Part shown: positions 28,746 to 37,483 of the stretch, in pieces
Position numbering within the stretch: the first letter of the stretch is position 1
Layout of the letters: every line of letters starts with the position of its first letter
Assembly: GCF_004358105.1 (NCBI RefSeq)
Contig: NZ_SMYL01000004.1
Location: 62,001-126,000, forward strand
Direction: 5' to 3'
DNA from: Sapientia aquatica
GTDB lineage: Bacteria; Pseudomonadota; Gammaproteobacteria; Burkholderiales; Burkholderiaceae_D
DNA: 64,000 bases
Notes under the pieces: generated by a model
Seen by the model: only the letters and a program-made list of their open reading frames with translations
What the model was told of the DNA's origin: nothing
The model's database searches: none
Position numbers and translations under genes: made by a program

Positions 28746-29219
28746 TCAAGCAAGTCGGTGCTTAACGATTAATGCTAATGGAAGGGCAAAAAATAAATGC
28801 GACACAAACCCACCAATAATAACAACTGGGTCTAAATAATTAGGGTGGTCAGTCGAAGCAATAGAAATAGCTACGTGCATAACAACCCAGGCAAACATGG
28901 CGTAGAAAATTGCTAGCAAACTCGCTTCCCAACCGCGCTGCCGAAAGTACGGCCAAATTAGGGCAAACAGTACACCCCACAATGCTGAAAAACTAAAATG
29001 AATCAGCGTGCCGATAAAATACGCCGCTGCACCTAAGTCATTTTGGATTTCTTTACCAAACACCAAACCAGTCGCATTACGCGGGATATCGCCGAGCTGC
29101 AATAAATGCTGCGCGCCGACCCACACCAAGGCTTCGTACATCCAGATCACGATTCCAGCAATCAGCCCGCTGGTTGCACCAATTTTGAGGGCGGATGTTG
29201 AGCGCGTGTCAGAAATCAT
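28746..29219 (-). CDS. Small four-helix membrane protein, function unknown
   Basis: A 157-residue protein with four predicted membrane segments (GATSGLIAGIVIWMYEALVWVG; YFIGTLIHFSFSALWGVLFALIW; SLLAIFYAMFAWVVMHVAISI; VIIGGFVSHLFFALPLALIV). I do not recognise the family. The ATG at 29219 overlaps the stop of the DUF1932 dehydrogenase (ATGA, 29216-29219), so the two are translationally coupled. Being at the far end of the tannin locus, it could take part in it, but nothing in the sequence proves this. Confidence 0.8.
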   Translation of the reverse strand: MISDTRSTSALKIGATSGLIAGIVIWMYEALVWVGAQHLLQLGDIPRNATGLVFGKEIQNDLGAAAYFIGTLIHFSFSALWGVLFALIWPYFRQRGWEASLLAIFYAMFAWVVMHVAISIASTDHPNYLDPVVIIGGFVSHLFFALPLALIVKHRLA

Positions 29220-30115
29220 TTGCTGTCCAATCCAACTCGATTGTTTGCAATGAGACGATCTGCGAATTCCTGCCAATCAGCACCAGCAGCAATCGCGTCA
29301 AAAGTGCCAGCTTGCTTGTGCTGCGCCATCCAATCGTCTTTCTCGGCAATTGCCGCGGCCATCAAGGGTGCGAAACCAGCTTCATTCACAGTATTGGCGA
29401 CTTCGCGCATTTCTTCGGCGCGGCGTTTTCCATGTTGCGCTACCCGACTAAAAAAATAGGCGCTTTGCTGCTCCCAATTAATCGAGGGGAAGGTTTCTTT
29501 GAGTGTGGCGATCATGTGTTGCTCTACTCCATAATGCCGCGCCGTGGTAAAGCTCTCGATGACCAGCGCTTCCAGCCCCTTGATCATCACACTGCGACAC
29601 ATTTTGATGGCGGATGCGTTGCCAATGTCAGCTGCCACCGATTTGGTATCCATGCCTAAGTTATTTAACACAGCAGACAATTCAACTGAGCGCGCACCGC
29701 CCAATAAGATTGGAACACGAATTCCATACGGCGGTACCGAGGTCATCACACCGGCTTCGACATAACTTCCGCCAGCGGTTTCAATGCACAACGCGGCTTG
29801 TTGTTTTGTTTTGGGTGATGCTGAATTTAAATCGATGAAAATCACACCCGCCGCAATTGCCTCAGCCGCAGCTTGCGCTACCGCTAGGGTGTTGGAGGCG
29901 GTAACCATCGAAAAAATAATGTCGGCGCGTTGCGCTAATTCTTGGATTGATTGGCACAGATAAACTTGATTTGATTCGGCGTGCTTGCGCTGTTCGATGC
30001 TTTGATTGGGCGAGAAAAATTTAGTATCCCAAGCACTAATTGAATTCACACTTTGTTTTAAGCCCGCTGCGAAAATTGTTCCGACTTCGCCATAACCAAT
30101 GATTCCAATTCTCAT
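29216..30115 (-). CDS. NAD(P)-dependent beta-hydroxyacid dehydrogenase-like protein (DUF1932)
   Basis: A 299-residue Rossmann protein. MRIGIIGYGEVGTIFAAGL is the dinucleotide-binding start, VIFIDLNSASPKTKQQAA the substrate-loop motif of the 6-phosphogluconate/3-hydroxyisobutyrate dehydrogenase superfamily, and NASAIKMCRSVMIKGLEALVIE contains the catalytic Lys region with the DUF1932 C-terminal domain after it. Start chosen at 30115; the longer frame upstream lies in hairpin sequence. It follows the tannase gene on the same strand. A redox step on a gallate-derived acid is plausible, but no such step is needed in the known pathway. Confidence 0.85.
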   Translation of the reverse strand: MRIGIIGYGEVGTIFAAGLKQSVNSISAWDTKFFSPNQSIEQRKHAESNQVYLCQSIQELAQRADIIFSMVTASNTLAVAQAAAEAIAAGVIFIDLNSASPKTKQQAALCIETAGGSYVEAGVMTSVPPYGIRVPILLGGARSVELSAVLNNLGMDTKSVAADIGNASAIKMCRSVMIKGLEALVIESFTTARHYGVEQHMIATLKETFPSINWEQQSAYFFSRVAQHGKRRAEEMREVANTVNEAGFAPLMAAAIAEKDDWMAQHKQAGTFDAIAAGADWQEFADRLIANNRVGLDSK

Positions 30116-30159
30116 ACTCAGCTTCCTATCAAACGCAAACACATTATTGAAACAACTTC

Positions 30160-30203
30160 GGGCAATCCAAACAAACACACTTTTCGTGTTGTTCAGATTG
30201 CCC
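30160..30203. other. Long hairpin between tannase and dehydrogenase genes
   Basis: GGGCAATC (30160-30167) pairs with GATTGCCC (30196-30203), and the intervening ACAAACACAC/GTGTTGTT extends the stem partly, loop TTTTC. There is no T run. It may be a transcript-end protector or processing site that sets the tannase-to-dehydrogenase expression ratio. Confidence 0.5.
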
Positions 30204-30229
30204 GCCCTGCACATCCAGCTCCGATAAAT

Positions 30230-32062
30230 TTATTGGCAGGACAACTTACCCTCAACAACCGAACATTGTTTTTGGAAGCCAGGCTGCATAAATTCTGCGC
30301 CGTACCAATCGTAAGAAGTAGGTTCCCGTTCGCCAGCTTGGGCGCGGTAGTTGGCTGGGTCGTTGGGATTACCGGCACCTTTATAGACCGCTTTATTCGG
30401 GTAGGCAAAGACGACGCGAGTTTTTATTGCGGCCTTATTAATCGGCATCACCGGAAGAGGCGGCAAGTCGCCCTTGGCATGATCTTTATCACCGGGCGGT
30501 GGGCCCAATTTTGGCGGGAATCCTGACACCGTGTGCGCCACTATTGAGGTTGGCGCTTGGTTTGATTCAGTCCAACGCATTAACGGTGTCAACAAATCAA
30601 ACTCGCTCGGACCGTCGCCCATCGCGCAATGGTACATACCGGGAAATAGAAACAGCTTGGCAAAATCGCTTGTTTTATCTTTGCCTAAAACTTGGTTCAC
30701 TGCGGTGTAGTACGCAATCGTGTTGATCGGTGAAATATGTGGGTCAGACCAACCATGCCACAGAATTAATTTCCCACCGGCGTTGGCGAAGCTAGACAAA
30801 TCGGGATTAGTCGCATCGTACAAGGAATGCATGGCACGCTCTAAATCGAATTGCGCGGCATCGAAATGGAAATCCTTCAAGGTGTAATCGTCCGGCGTAT
30901 TTTTTTCAAAGATTAATTTTTTGATTGAGCCTAATGCCATGAAGGTACTTGGCACTACTTGGTCAACACTTTTAGTCACAAAGACGCCATCCCACGATAA
31001 TTCAGAACCATATTGCGGGCCGCCGATGGTGAGGTGTTTTCCGTTTGCATCCACCGGACCTGCATAGAGTTTGCGCACGGTTTCAACTTGCGCTGCACTT
31101 AGGCATTGCGCGGTATCTGCTTGGTCCTCTTTACACTGCAAAACAACAGGATCAAATTTGCACTGACGTGGGTCGTTGATGATGCCATCTTTTTGTCCGT
31201 CTAAGGCATCGCAGCCGTCCAACACAGCCTTGTGCAATAGCGGTAATTTATCAGCAGTTAAAATGGTCTTACCATTAGCGTCGGTGTTACTGGTCGCTTG
31301 CCATCCATGGTAGAAGCTATTCTGAATAACAAAATTCATCGCCGGAGCGCCAGCAGAAATGCCATTGAAATCATTCGGGTAACGCTGCGCTTCCATCAAT
31401 GCTTCACGGCCCCCGTCAGAGCAACCGGCAAAATAATTGAATTTGGCCGGCACACCGTAAAACTGGCGCACCAATTCTTTACCTAACACGACAGTCAAAT
31501 GCTGACCGCGATAAGCGAAGTCAATGCGCGCTTGCGGATCATCACCGAATGAACCGTCGCCCATGTTTTTACCAGAGTGCCCCATGTCAGTTGCGCCCAG
31601 CGCCAGAGCATGGGTATCGGCAGGAACACAGCCCTGATCATGTTCAGTGTGAATATCCACCATGCCGCACAAACCGCCGCATCCCGTTTGCAGATAACGC
31701 TGGGTCCAACCTTTGACAGGGAATCGATATTGGCTGTGAATATTAGGCGCAATCAAGGTACTGATTTCACAGTATGGCGCGCCGTCTTGCTCAATAGCCT
31801 TGGCGCTGAGGATTTCTGTTTTTGCACCAACAACTGCTGCCAGCTGATCGTTGAGCGCGCCGCCTGTTAGTTTGTCGCAAGCCAGCACTGGAGCGACTTC
31901 AGCTAGGCTAGCTAAGCCAGCTTGGGCGTAGGATTTAGCTAACTTTGCTGGCTTAGTCTGGGCCTCAGCGGGCGTAACAATCGTTGTCACTAGCAATGCC
32001 AAAGTAAGCACTAAACCCGTGCTGTGTCGTAGAGTTGAAAAAAATGAGGAAGCAGATTTCAT
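30230..32062 (-). CDS. Secreted tannase (tannase/feruloyl esterase family)
   Basis: Hydrolyses galloyl (depside or ester) bonds, releasing gallate. About 610 residues with a Sec signal peptide (LVLTLALLVTTIVTPAEA). Serine-esterase hallmarks of the family are present: nucleophile in AGCSDGGREAL, Asp in LWHGWSDPHISP, and the His-Cys of the CS-D-HC motif in FPGMYHCAMGDGP. A calcium-loop-like CDALDGQKDGIINDP is also present. I start at the second ATG (32062), because AAGGA lies six to seven bases before it and abuts the first (32068). Within a locus that degrades gallate, tannase is a better name than feruloyl esterase. Expected in the periplasm or outside the cell. Confidence 0.9.
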   Translation of the reverse strand: MKSASSFFSTLRHSTGLVLTLALLVTTIVTPAEAQTKPAKLAKSYAQAGLASLAEVAPVLACDKLTGGALNDQLAAVVGAKTEILSAKAIEQDGAPYCEISTLIAPNIHSQYRFPVKGWTQRYLQTGCGGLCGMVDIHTEHDQGCVPADTHALALGATDMGHSGKNMGDGSFGDDPQARIDFAYRGQHLTVVLGKELVRQFYGVPAKFNYFAGCSDGGREALMEAQRYPNDFNGISAGAPAMNFVIQNSFYHGWQATSNTDANGKTILTADKLPLLHKAVLDGCDALDGQKDGIINDPRQCKFDPVVLQCKEDQADTAQCLSAAQVETVRKLYAGPVDANGKHLTIGGPQYGSELSWDGVFVTKSVDQVVPSTFMALGSIKKLIFEKNTPDDYTLKDFHFDAAQFDLERAMHSLYDATNPDLSSFANAGGKLILWHGWSDPHISPINTIAYYTAVNQVLGKDKTSDFAKLFLFPGMYHCAMGDGPSEFDLLTPLMRWTESNQAPTSIVAHTVSGFPPKLGPPPGDKDHAKGDLPPLPVMPINKAAIKTRVVFAYPNKAVYKGAGNPNDPANYRAQAGEREPTSYDWYGAEFMQPGFQKQCSVVEGKLSCQ

Positions 32063-32079
32063 AACCATCCTTAAGAACT

Positions 32080-32111
32080 AAAAAGGCCAACATAGAAACT
32101 ATATTGGCCTT
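32080..32111 (-). terminator. Terminator/attenuator between TonB receptor and tannase
   Basis: On the minus strand AAGGCCAATATAG pairs with CTATGTTGGCCTT (one wobble pair, 32083-32109 on the plus strand), loop TTT, followed by five T residues. It lies ten bases after the receptor stop and only 18 bases before the tannase start, leaving no room for a separate promoter, so it looks like an attenuator. Confidence 0.75.
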
Positions 32112-32118
32112 AATTCGA

Positions 32119-34380
32119 TTAGTAATTTACTCCAATTCGAACACCAATAAAGCGTGGTTCACTTACCGAGTAACTTGGGTGCGCTTGGCTAGAAGGCCCA
32201 GACGTCATCTGCAGTTTGTTCTCAATATTAGTCACAAATAGCTGCGCTGAAAACCTACCGTTTTGATCTAAGTAAGTAATGTTGGCATTGCTGCGCGTGA
32301 ACGCTTTTTGTGTATTTTGAACACCGTCGATGAAGTCAGTTAATTGGTAACTGCTGGAATACTTAGTTCCGAGGTAAGTACGAACTGTACCGCTCTGCAA
32401 TTCAAAATTATGGGTATAGCCCAAGGTCGCTGATGCTGCCGGCGTCTTGTCTAAACTCTTGCCAGTAAAATCAACATTACCCATGATGCCAGTCATCAAA
32501 TGTTTGAATTCAGAATGCATGAACGAGAGGGAGCCCGTCAATTGATCGGCATTGGATAACTTCACTTTGAACGCATTTTCCCAACCATATAATGTCGCTG
32601 GCGCAGGGTGGGTATAGATCACGAAATTACCATCAATGATCGACAAGCTACTGATTTGATCTTTGGTGTAATCGTAGTAAAAGAAATCACTGGTAAAGCG
32701 AGTTGTATTGGTACTGGCTTTGTAGCCGATCTCATACGCGGTTAATTGCTCCGCTTCGTAAGGACCTGTGCCTTTAGTCACTGGATCAAAGTCATTAAAT
32801 CCGCCTGGTTTGTAACCCGTTGCTACCGCTGCATACAATAATTGGGTCGGGGTAAATTGGTAGTTAGCACCTAAGCGGTAGGTCAGCTTGTTAGCGCTTT
32901 CCGAACCATTGTTTGGGCCACCAACACAATCAGCATATGGATTGGTGCAAGTCGGTGATGGACCAGCGGCAAAAGTACCTACGCGCTCGGTTGAATCGCT
33001 CGTTTCGCGCAATCCGATTAAAACGGAAAACGTATCGCTGAGTTTATAAGTGCCTTGTCCAAATACACCACTTGATTTGTGTTTAGTGGTGTTGAGTGGA
33101 TCAATCCCGTTGGTACTGCCATCAACCGTTGGATTGGAAACCAAGGCATTTAAATTGTGATCGCTTTCATTAATTTTCTCGTTATGAAAGTTCACACCCG
33201 CCACCCAGTTAAATACCGAAGGAGTTGCATTGGTCAAGCGCAATTCAGCATTAGTCTCTTTAAAATCGCCTCGGCAATTGCGCCATGCGTATTGTGGATC
33301 ACCGAAAGGATTCGTGTTGCCCAGCGGGTCGCCTGTGCCGGAGGTCAGTTCGCGCGCATGGTATTGATTGCTGGCGGCAATTGCGGTGAGTTGAGTGTTG
33401 GCTAATAAGGTGTTGAATTCGAGATTGTAGTTATTGAAATGATCGTTAATATTGCCACCAAATGGATTACCAAACACTTGGCGCTGTTGAGTGCCCGACG
33501 CATCTTGCAAGGTGTTCAAATTTGGCACAACGCCATAACCTACGCCCGAAGAATCACCAAAGGTCGTCGCTACCAATAAGTTAGTTTCTGGGTTGAAGTT
33601 ATACAAAGCACTAACGCGACCCGCTCTGTCGTGCTGATCGTTACGCGCTGGACCACCGGGATTGGCGCCCAAAGTCGGCTCCAAATAGCCATCGCGATCG
33701 TTGCTGTTTAATGCCACGCGAATTGCCAGATCTTTATTGACCGGCGCATTCACCACTGCATCAGCACGTTTCGTATTGTAGTTACCCAACTCCACACCGG
33801 CAGAAGCAGCAAATTCTTTGCCCGGCTTATTAGTAATGACGTTAATCGCACCGCCCGTTGTGCTGGTTCCGTACAAAGTACCTTGTGGGCCGCTCAGCAC
33901 TTCAACGCGCTCTACATCGAAAAAGCTTAAGCCCTGAACCAAGGGACGACCGATAGGTACGCCGTCAACATTGAAGCCAATGCCTTGAGTACCCTTGGAA
34001 GTTTGATCGGTCGTCGTCACGCCGCGGATATTGATATTGACACCGAAGCCATCGCGACCAATGACCAAGTTGGGAACCACTTCGCCAATATTGGCGACGC
34101 TAACAATGCTGTTCTCTTTCAAATCTTCACCAGTAATGGCCGTGATTGCCAGCGGTGTTTTGGAAATTGGTTCACCGACTTTACGCGCTGTCACGATCAC
34201 TTCTTGAATACCATTTTGTGGCTCGCTGGTATTAACTGTCGTACTTTGGTCAGCGTCTGGTGCGCCATTGACCGGTTCAGCGGCATAAGCGAATGTTGAA
34301 ACAAGTTGCAAAATGCCGATTGCCAATGCAATCGGCTTTAAACGCATTGTCTTTGATGGATGCGATACCTGTGTTTTCAT
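32119..34380 (-). CDS. TonB-dependent receptor of the tannin locus
   Basis: A 753-residue outer-membrane receptor. It has a signal peptide (residues about 12-33, ending FAYAA), a TonB-box-like EVIVTARK near residue 60, a plug domain (NINIRGVTTTDQTSKGTQGIGFNVDGVPIG; VERVEVLSGPQGTLYGTSTTGGAINVIT) and a barrel ending SEPRFIGVRIGVNY with the terminal aromatic residue. GGAGA precedes the ATG. It is the first gene of a minus-strand unit with the tannase, so uptake of galloyl esters or gallate is the natural proposal. This is inference from position; siderophore uptake cannot be ruled out because gallates chelate iron. Confidence 0.9.
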   Translation of the reverse strand: MKTQVSHPSKTMRLKPIALAIGILQLVSTFAYAAEPVNGAPDADQSTTVNTSEPQNGIQEVIVTARKVGEPISKTPLAITAITGEDLKENSIVSVANIGEVVPNLVIGRDGFGVNINIRGVTTTDQTSKGTQGIGFNVDGVPIGRPLVQGLSFFDVERVEVLSGPQGTLYGTSTTGGAINVITNKPGKEFAASAGVELGNYNTKRADAVVNAPVNKDLAIRVALNSNDRDGYLEPTLGANPGGPARNDQHDRAGRVSALYNFNPETNLLVATTFGDSSGVGYGVVPNLNTLQDASGTQQRQVFGNPFGGNINDHFNNYNLEFNTLLANTQLTAIAASNQYHARELTSGTGDPLGNTNPFGDPQYAWRNCRGDFKETNAELRLTNATPSVFNWVAGVNFHNEKINESDHNLNALVSNPTVDGSTNGIDPLNTTKHKSSGVFGQGTYKLSDTFSVLIGLRETSDSTERVGTFAAGPSPTCTNPYADCVGGPNNGSESANKLTYRLGANYQFTPTQLLYAAVATGYKPGGFNDFDPVTKGTGPYEAEQLTAYEIGYKASTNTTRFTSDFFYYDYTKDQISSLSIIDGNFVIYTHPAPATLYGWENAFKVKLSNADQLTGSLSFMHSEFKHLMTGIMGNVDFTGKSLDKTPAASATLGYTHNFELQSGTVRTYLGTKYSSSYQLTDFIDGVQNTQKAFTRSNANITYLDQNGRFSAQLFVTNIENKLQMTSGPSSQAHPSYSVSEPRFIGVRIGVNY

Positions 34381-34774
34381 AATTGTCTCCGATTTATATT
34401 TCTAGTATTAGGACTTCACCTACAAGCAATCTGGCTAACTTCATGGATTGCGGACTTATCTTGTCACCGTTGCGCTCTGCTTATAGTTCGATCGTTGATC
34501 GGTTCTTCGCAGAGAATTTGCGCCAGAAAAAATTTATTTCGGGCAATTGAATTATCGTTGAACTTATTTTTTAGCCCCTGCGCAAAAAATCAAGTTACCC
34601 ATCTAATTTTGTTATGAGTTAAAAATTTGCGACGAAAAAAATCCGCACAAAATACGTTGTTTAGCAGGAGGAATAAGGAGAAAATTGCAGCGCGGAAGAA
34701 TCGAATTTCGAATTCTAAAAATGCGGATTAAAAGCAACAAAGCGCGATAAAAGTCGTTGCGACAGGCAAACTAA
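34381..34774. other. Intergenic region between LysR regulator and TonB receptor
   Basis: 394 bases that must hold the receptor promoter (minus strand) beyond the end of the regulator gene. A repeat ATCGTTGATCG lies about 34490-34501. No copy of the GCATCG-N9-CGATGC palindrome seen at 36071 is present, and no gene. Confidence 0.5.
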
Positions 34775-36010
34775 TCAGGGTTGAAAAGCCTTGTGTTGCA
34801 GTTCGTCGGCAACTTTTCGAATCGCCTCCATTAGCACAGAAGCACCGGGAGACGCGAACGAACCTTCACGCCGCATTAACCCAATCGAGCGGGCTGCATG
34901 CTTGAATTCGTAATTAAGCACGGTCAATAAACCCGATTGCCGTTCGTAATACAACTGCTGCGGAGAGATCGCCGTGACCATATCGCTGTTGAGTAATAGT
35001 CCACGTAATAACGCTAAGTCGCTGGTCTCGACTATCGGTTGCGGTGGCACTAAATTTTGCGATGAGAAGGATAAGTCAAACATTTTTCGGGCCGGCGTTC
35101 CTTGGCGCGCCAAAACCCACTGCATCGTCGACAGATCATCTAATTTGATTTTTTTAACCTTGGTTAGCGGATGGCCGCAGCGCACTGCAATGGCAACGTT
35201 ATCGATTAGCAATGGCTCACAAATCATATCGTTGGCGCTTTCGTCATTACGCAACGCGCCGATAATGAAATCAATATCGGCTGAGCGCAATCCGACTTCC
35301 AATTGCTCGAACGGGCCCTCGACTGTTGAAATTCGCAGCAAGGGATGATGCTTAACAACCTCGGCAATTGCCATCGGAAGAATCACCGAGCGACTTAAGG
35401 GCAAGGCGCCCACGGTGATGGTGCCCTGCAAGGTTCCGCGCAACGCAGCAATGTCATCCTCAACTAAACTCAATTCGGCCAACGCCCGCTTGGCATGAAA
35501 AGTTAAGATCGCTCCCGCATCGGTAGGAATCATGCCTTTCGTGGTGCGTTGAAATAAAGGTATTTTTAAACTGGATTCCAACTGGCTCACCGACGAACTC
35601 ACCGCTGGCTGGGTGATATTCAATACCCGCGCCACCGAGGGCATGTGATGTAATTGCGCCAAGGTGACAAAGCAGATCAAGCGGTTCTCATTGAACAACA
35701 TGCTAAAAATTGGCGCGTTCAAGGAGCCATTTTTTTCTCTGATTACTGGCAGCATTTTCTCTTTGGCGCTGTGCAATTCTTGCGCTGCCCGTTTGGCGCG
35801 GTACAACAAAGTATTACCAAAGACGGTCGGCAACATGCCGGTGGCTTTGCGCTCAAATAAGGCGACATCCAAGGTTTCTTCTAACGATTTAATCGATCGC
35901 GTAATAGCCGATTGCGCCCGATACAGCGAGTCAGCCGCTTTGGTAATCCCGCCGGTTTCAACCACAGCCAAAAACGCACGGATGTGTCGAAGATTTAAAG
36001 GTGCTTTCAT
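34775..36010 (-). CDS. LysR-type regulator with two helix-turn-helix regions, gallate locus
   Basis: A 411-residue regulator, about 100 residues longer than a normal LysR protein. Residues about 6-75 form a typical LysR DNA-binding region (LRHIRAFLAVVETGGITKAADSLYRA...IKSLEETLDVALFERKATGM). A second one follows at about 108-178 (LICFVTLAQLHHMPSVARVLNITQPAVSSSVSQLESSLKIPLFQRTTKGM). The substrate-binding domain follows (GTITVGALPLSRSVILPMAI). It divides the receptor-tannase unit from the gallate operon and reads away from the latter, so it is the likely activator of one or both, in the role of GalR. I see no frameshift. Confidence 0.9.
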   Translation of the reverse strand: MKAPLNLRHIRAFLAVVETGGITKAADSLYRAQSAITRSIKSLEETLDVALFERKATGMLPTVFGNTLLYRAKRAAQELHSAKEKMLPVIREKNGSLNAPIFSMLFNENRLICFVTLAQLHHMPSVARVLNITQPAVSSSVSQLESSLKIPLFQRTTKGMIPTDAGAILTFHAKRALAELSLVEDDIAALRGTLQGTITVGALPLSRSVILPMAIAEVVKHHPLLRISTVEGPFEQLEVGLRSADIDFIIGALRNDESANDMICEPLLIDNVAIAVRCGHPLTKVKKIKLDDLSTMQWVLARQGTPARKMFDLSFSSQNLVPPQPIVETSDLALLRGLLLNSDMVTAISPQQLYYERQSGLLTVLNYEFKHAARSIGLMRREGSFASPGASVLMEAIRKVADELQHKAFQP

Positions 36011-36339
36011 GCGAAGTTGTTTCCTTAATTTATGTGCGCCCGCGCGGTGAAATTATCACCTTAACTTTGTGCATCGCAATATTTTCGATGCCTCAAATTG
36101 CGCTTAATGAATCGCCAACACATTAATGCTATTGAACTGCTTTGGCGCGGGCCGATGTACGAATAAGACCTAAATCCGCTAGCAAAACGCTGATCCGTAC
36201 TTTACTTGGTTTCAGGAAGTTTATTCAAGCCAATAAGCAAAATAGAACGGCGCACACTTCATAAAGCAACACAGTCTGCATCAACATGCTCAATACTGAG
36301 CGCAAGCAAAATTTACTTTTAAACAGCGAAAGTAACGAC
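36011..36339. other. Divergent control region of the gallate operon
   Basis: 329 bases between the LysR gene (minus) and the tautomerase gene (plus). It contains the palindrome at 36071-36091 and must hold both promoters. No gene is visible. Confidence 0.6.
36071..36091. promoter_or_regulatory. Candidate LysR-type operator
   Basis: Perfect inverted repeat GCATCG-N9-CGATGC with an AT-rich centre, 61 bases upstream of the LysR start and 249 bases upstream of the tautomerase start. Site shape and place fit a LysR-type autoregulatory and activating site. Confidence 0.6.
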
Positions 36340-37470
36340 ATGAAACCAGAAGCAAGCTCTGATCAAATTGGCATTCCCTGCCTATTCATGCGCGGTGGAA
36401 CTTCCCGCGGTCCGTTTTTTTTAGACTCTGATTTACCCACCGACCAAACCCAGCGCAATCAGGTTTTACTCGCAGCAATGGGCTCGCCCGACAAGCGCCA
36501 GATCGATGGTTTAGGCGGCGCGCATCCGCTCACCAGTAAAGTCGGAGTAGTAAGCAAAAGCCGGCGTGAAGGAGTCGATTTAGAGTTTTTATTCCTGCAA
36601 TTGCAACCCGATAACGACACCGTTGATAGCACGCCCAATTGCGGCAACATGCTGGCCGCGGTGGTGCCATTCGCCATTGAAAAAGGTCTAGTCGCTGCAT
36701 CGGGTGAGCAAACAACATTGCGGGTCTTAACGTTAAACACCGATATGTTGTGCGACATCACGGTGCTGACTTCAAACGGTCATGTGCGCTATGCGGGTGA
36801 CGCTAAAATCGATGGCGTTCCCGGCACCTCGTCACCGATCACCATCAATTTTTTAGATACTGCTGGTTCGGTATGCTCCAGCTTATTGCCCACTGGGCGG
36901 GTGTTAGATCATTTTTCCATTTCCGGCTCAGGTTTTGCGCCGTTCGAGATCGACGCCACCTGCATTGATAACGGCATGCCAATGGTGCTGCTACGCGCCG
37001 CCGATTTGCAACGCACTGGACACGAATCGGTGGAGCAACTCAATGCCAATAGCGACTTGAAGCAACGCTTAGAAGCGATACGCTTGCACGCTGCGCTGGA
37101 GATGGGCTTGGGTGATGTGAGCAAAAAAAATTATCCAAAAATGTGCTTGCTAGCAGCACCTGATCAAGGTGGCAATATCTTGACCCGCTGCTTTATTCCG
37201 CATGTTTGTCACGACGCGATTGGCGTATTAGCCGCGGTCACGGTTGCCACTGCCTGCGTTTTGGAAAACAGTGTCGCTTGCGGCTTAGCCGTGATTCCGG
37301 AAGGTTCGGCAAAACTCATTTCCGTCGAACACCCGAGCGGGGAATTTAGCGTCGAATTAGAGATCGATGCTAACAATAAACAACAAGTAAATCGCGCCGC
37401 GTTAATTCGCACTGCGCGTCTCATTATGCGCGGCGAAGTCATGGTACCCGCCGCAATCTGGACTAAGTAA
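36340..37470 (+). CDS. galD: 4-Oxalomesaconate tautomerase (PrpF family)
   Basis: Shifts a double bond to convert the keto form of 4-oxalomesaconate, made by gallate dioxygenase, into the enol form used by the hydratase. A 376-residue protein of the PrpF/diaminopimelate-epimerase-like fold: IPCLFMRGGTSRGPFFL, DGLGGAHPLTSKVGVV, DSTPNCGNMLAAVVPFAIEKG (with Cys), VTVATACVLENSVA. GalD of Pseudomonas putida is the closest relative I know by role. Start at 36340 rather than 36286, because the extra 18 residues are unlike the family. First gene of the plus-strand gallate operon. Confidence 0.88.
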   Translation: MKPEASSDQIGIPCLFMRGGTSRGPFFLDSDLPTDQTQRNQVLLAAMGSPDKRQIDGLGGAHPLTSKVGVVSKSRREGVDLEFLFLQLQPDNDTVDSTPNCGNMLAAVVPFAIEKGLVAASGEQTTLRVLTLNTDMLCDITVLTSNGHVRYAGDAKIDGVPGTSSPITINFLDTAGSVCSSLLPTGRVLDHFSISGSGFAPFEIDATCIDNGMPMVLLRAADLQRTGHESVEQLNANSDLKQRLEAIRLHAALEMGLGDVSKKNYPKMCLLAAPDQGGNILTRCFIPHVCHDAIGVLAAVTVATACVLENSVACGLAVIPEGSAKLISVEHPSGEFSVELEIDANNKQQVNRAALIRTARLIMRGEVMVPAAIWTK

Positions 37471-37483
37471 TCAAGGAGCTGTC

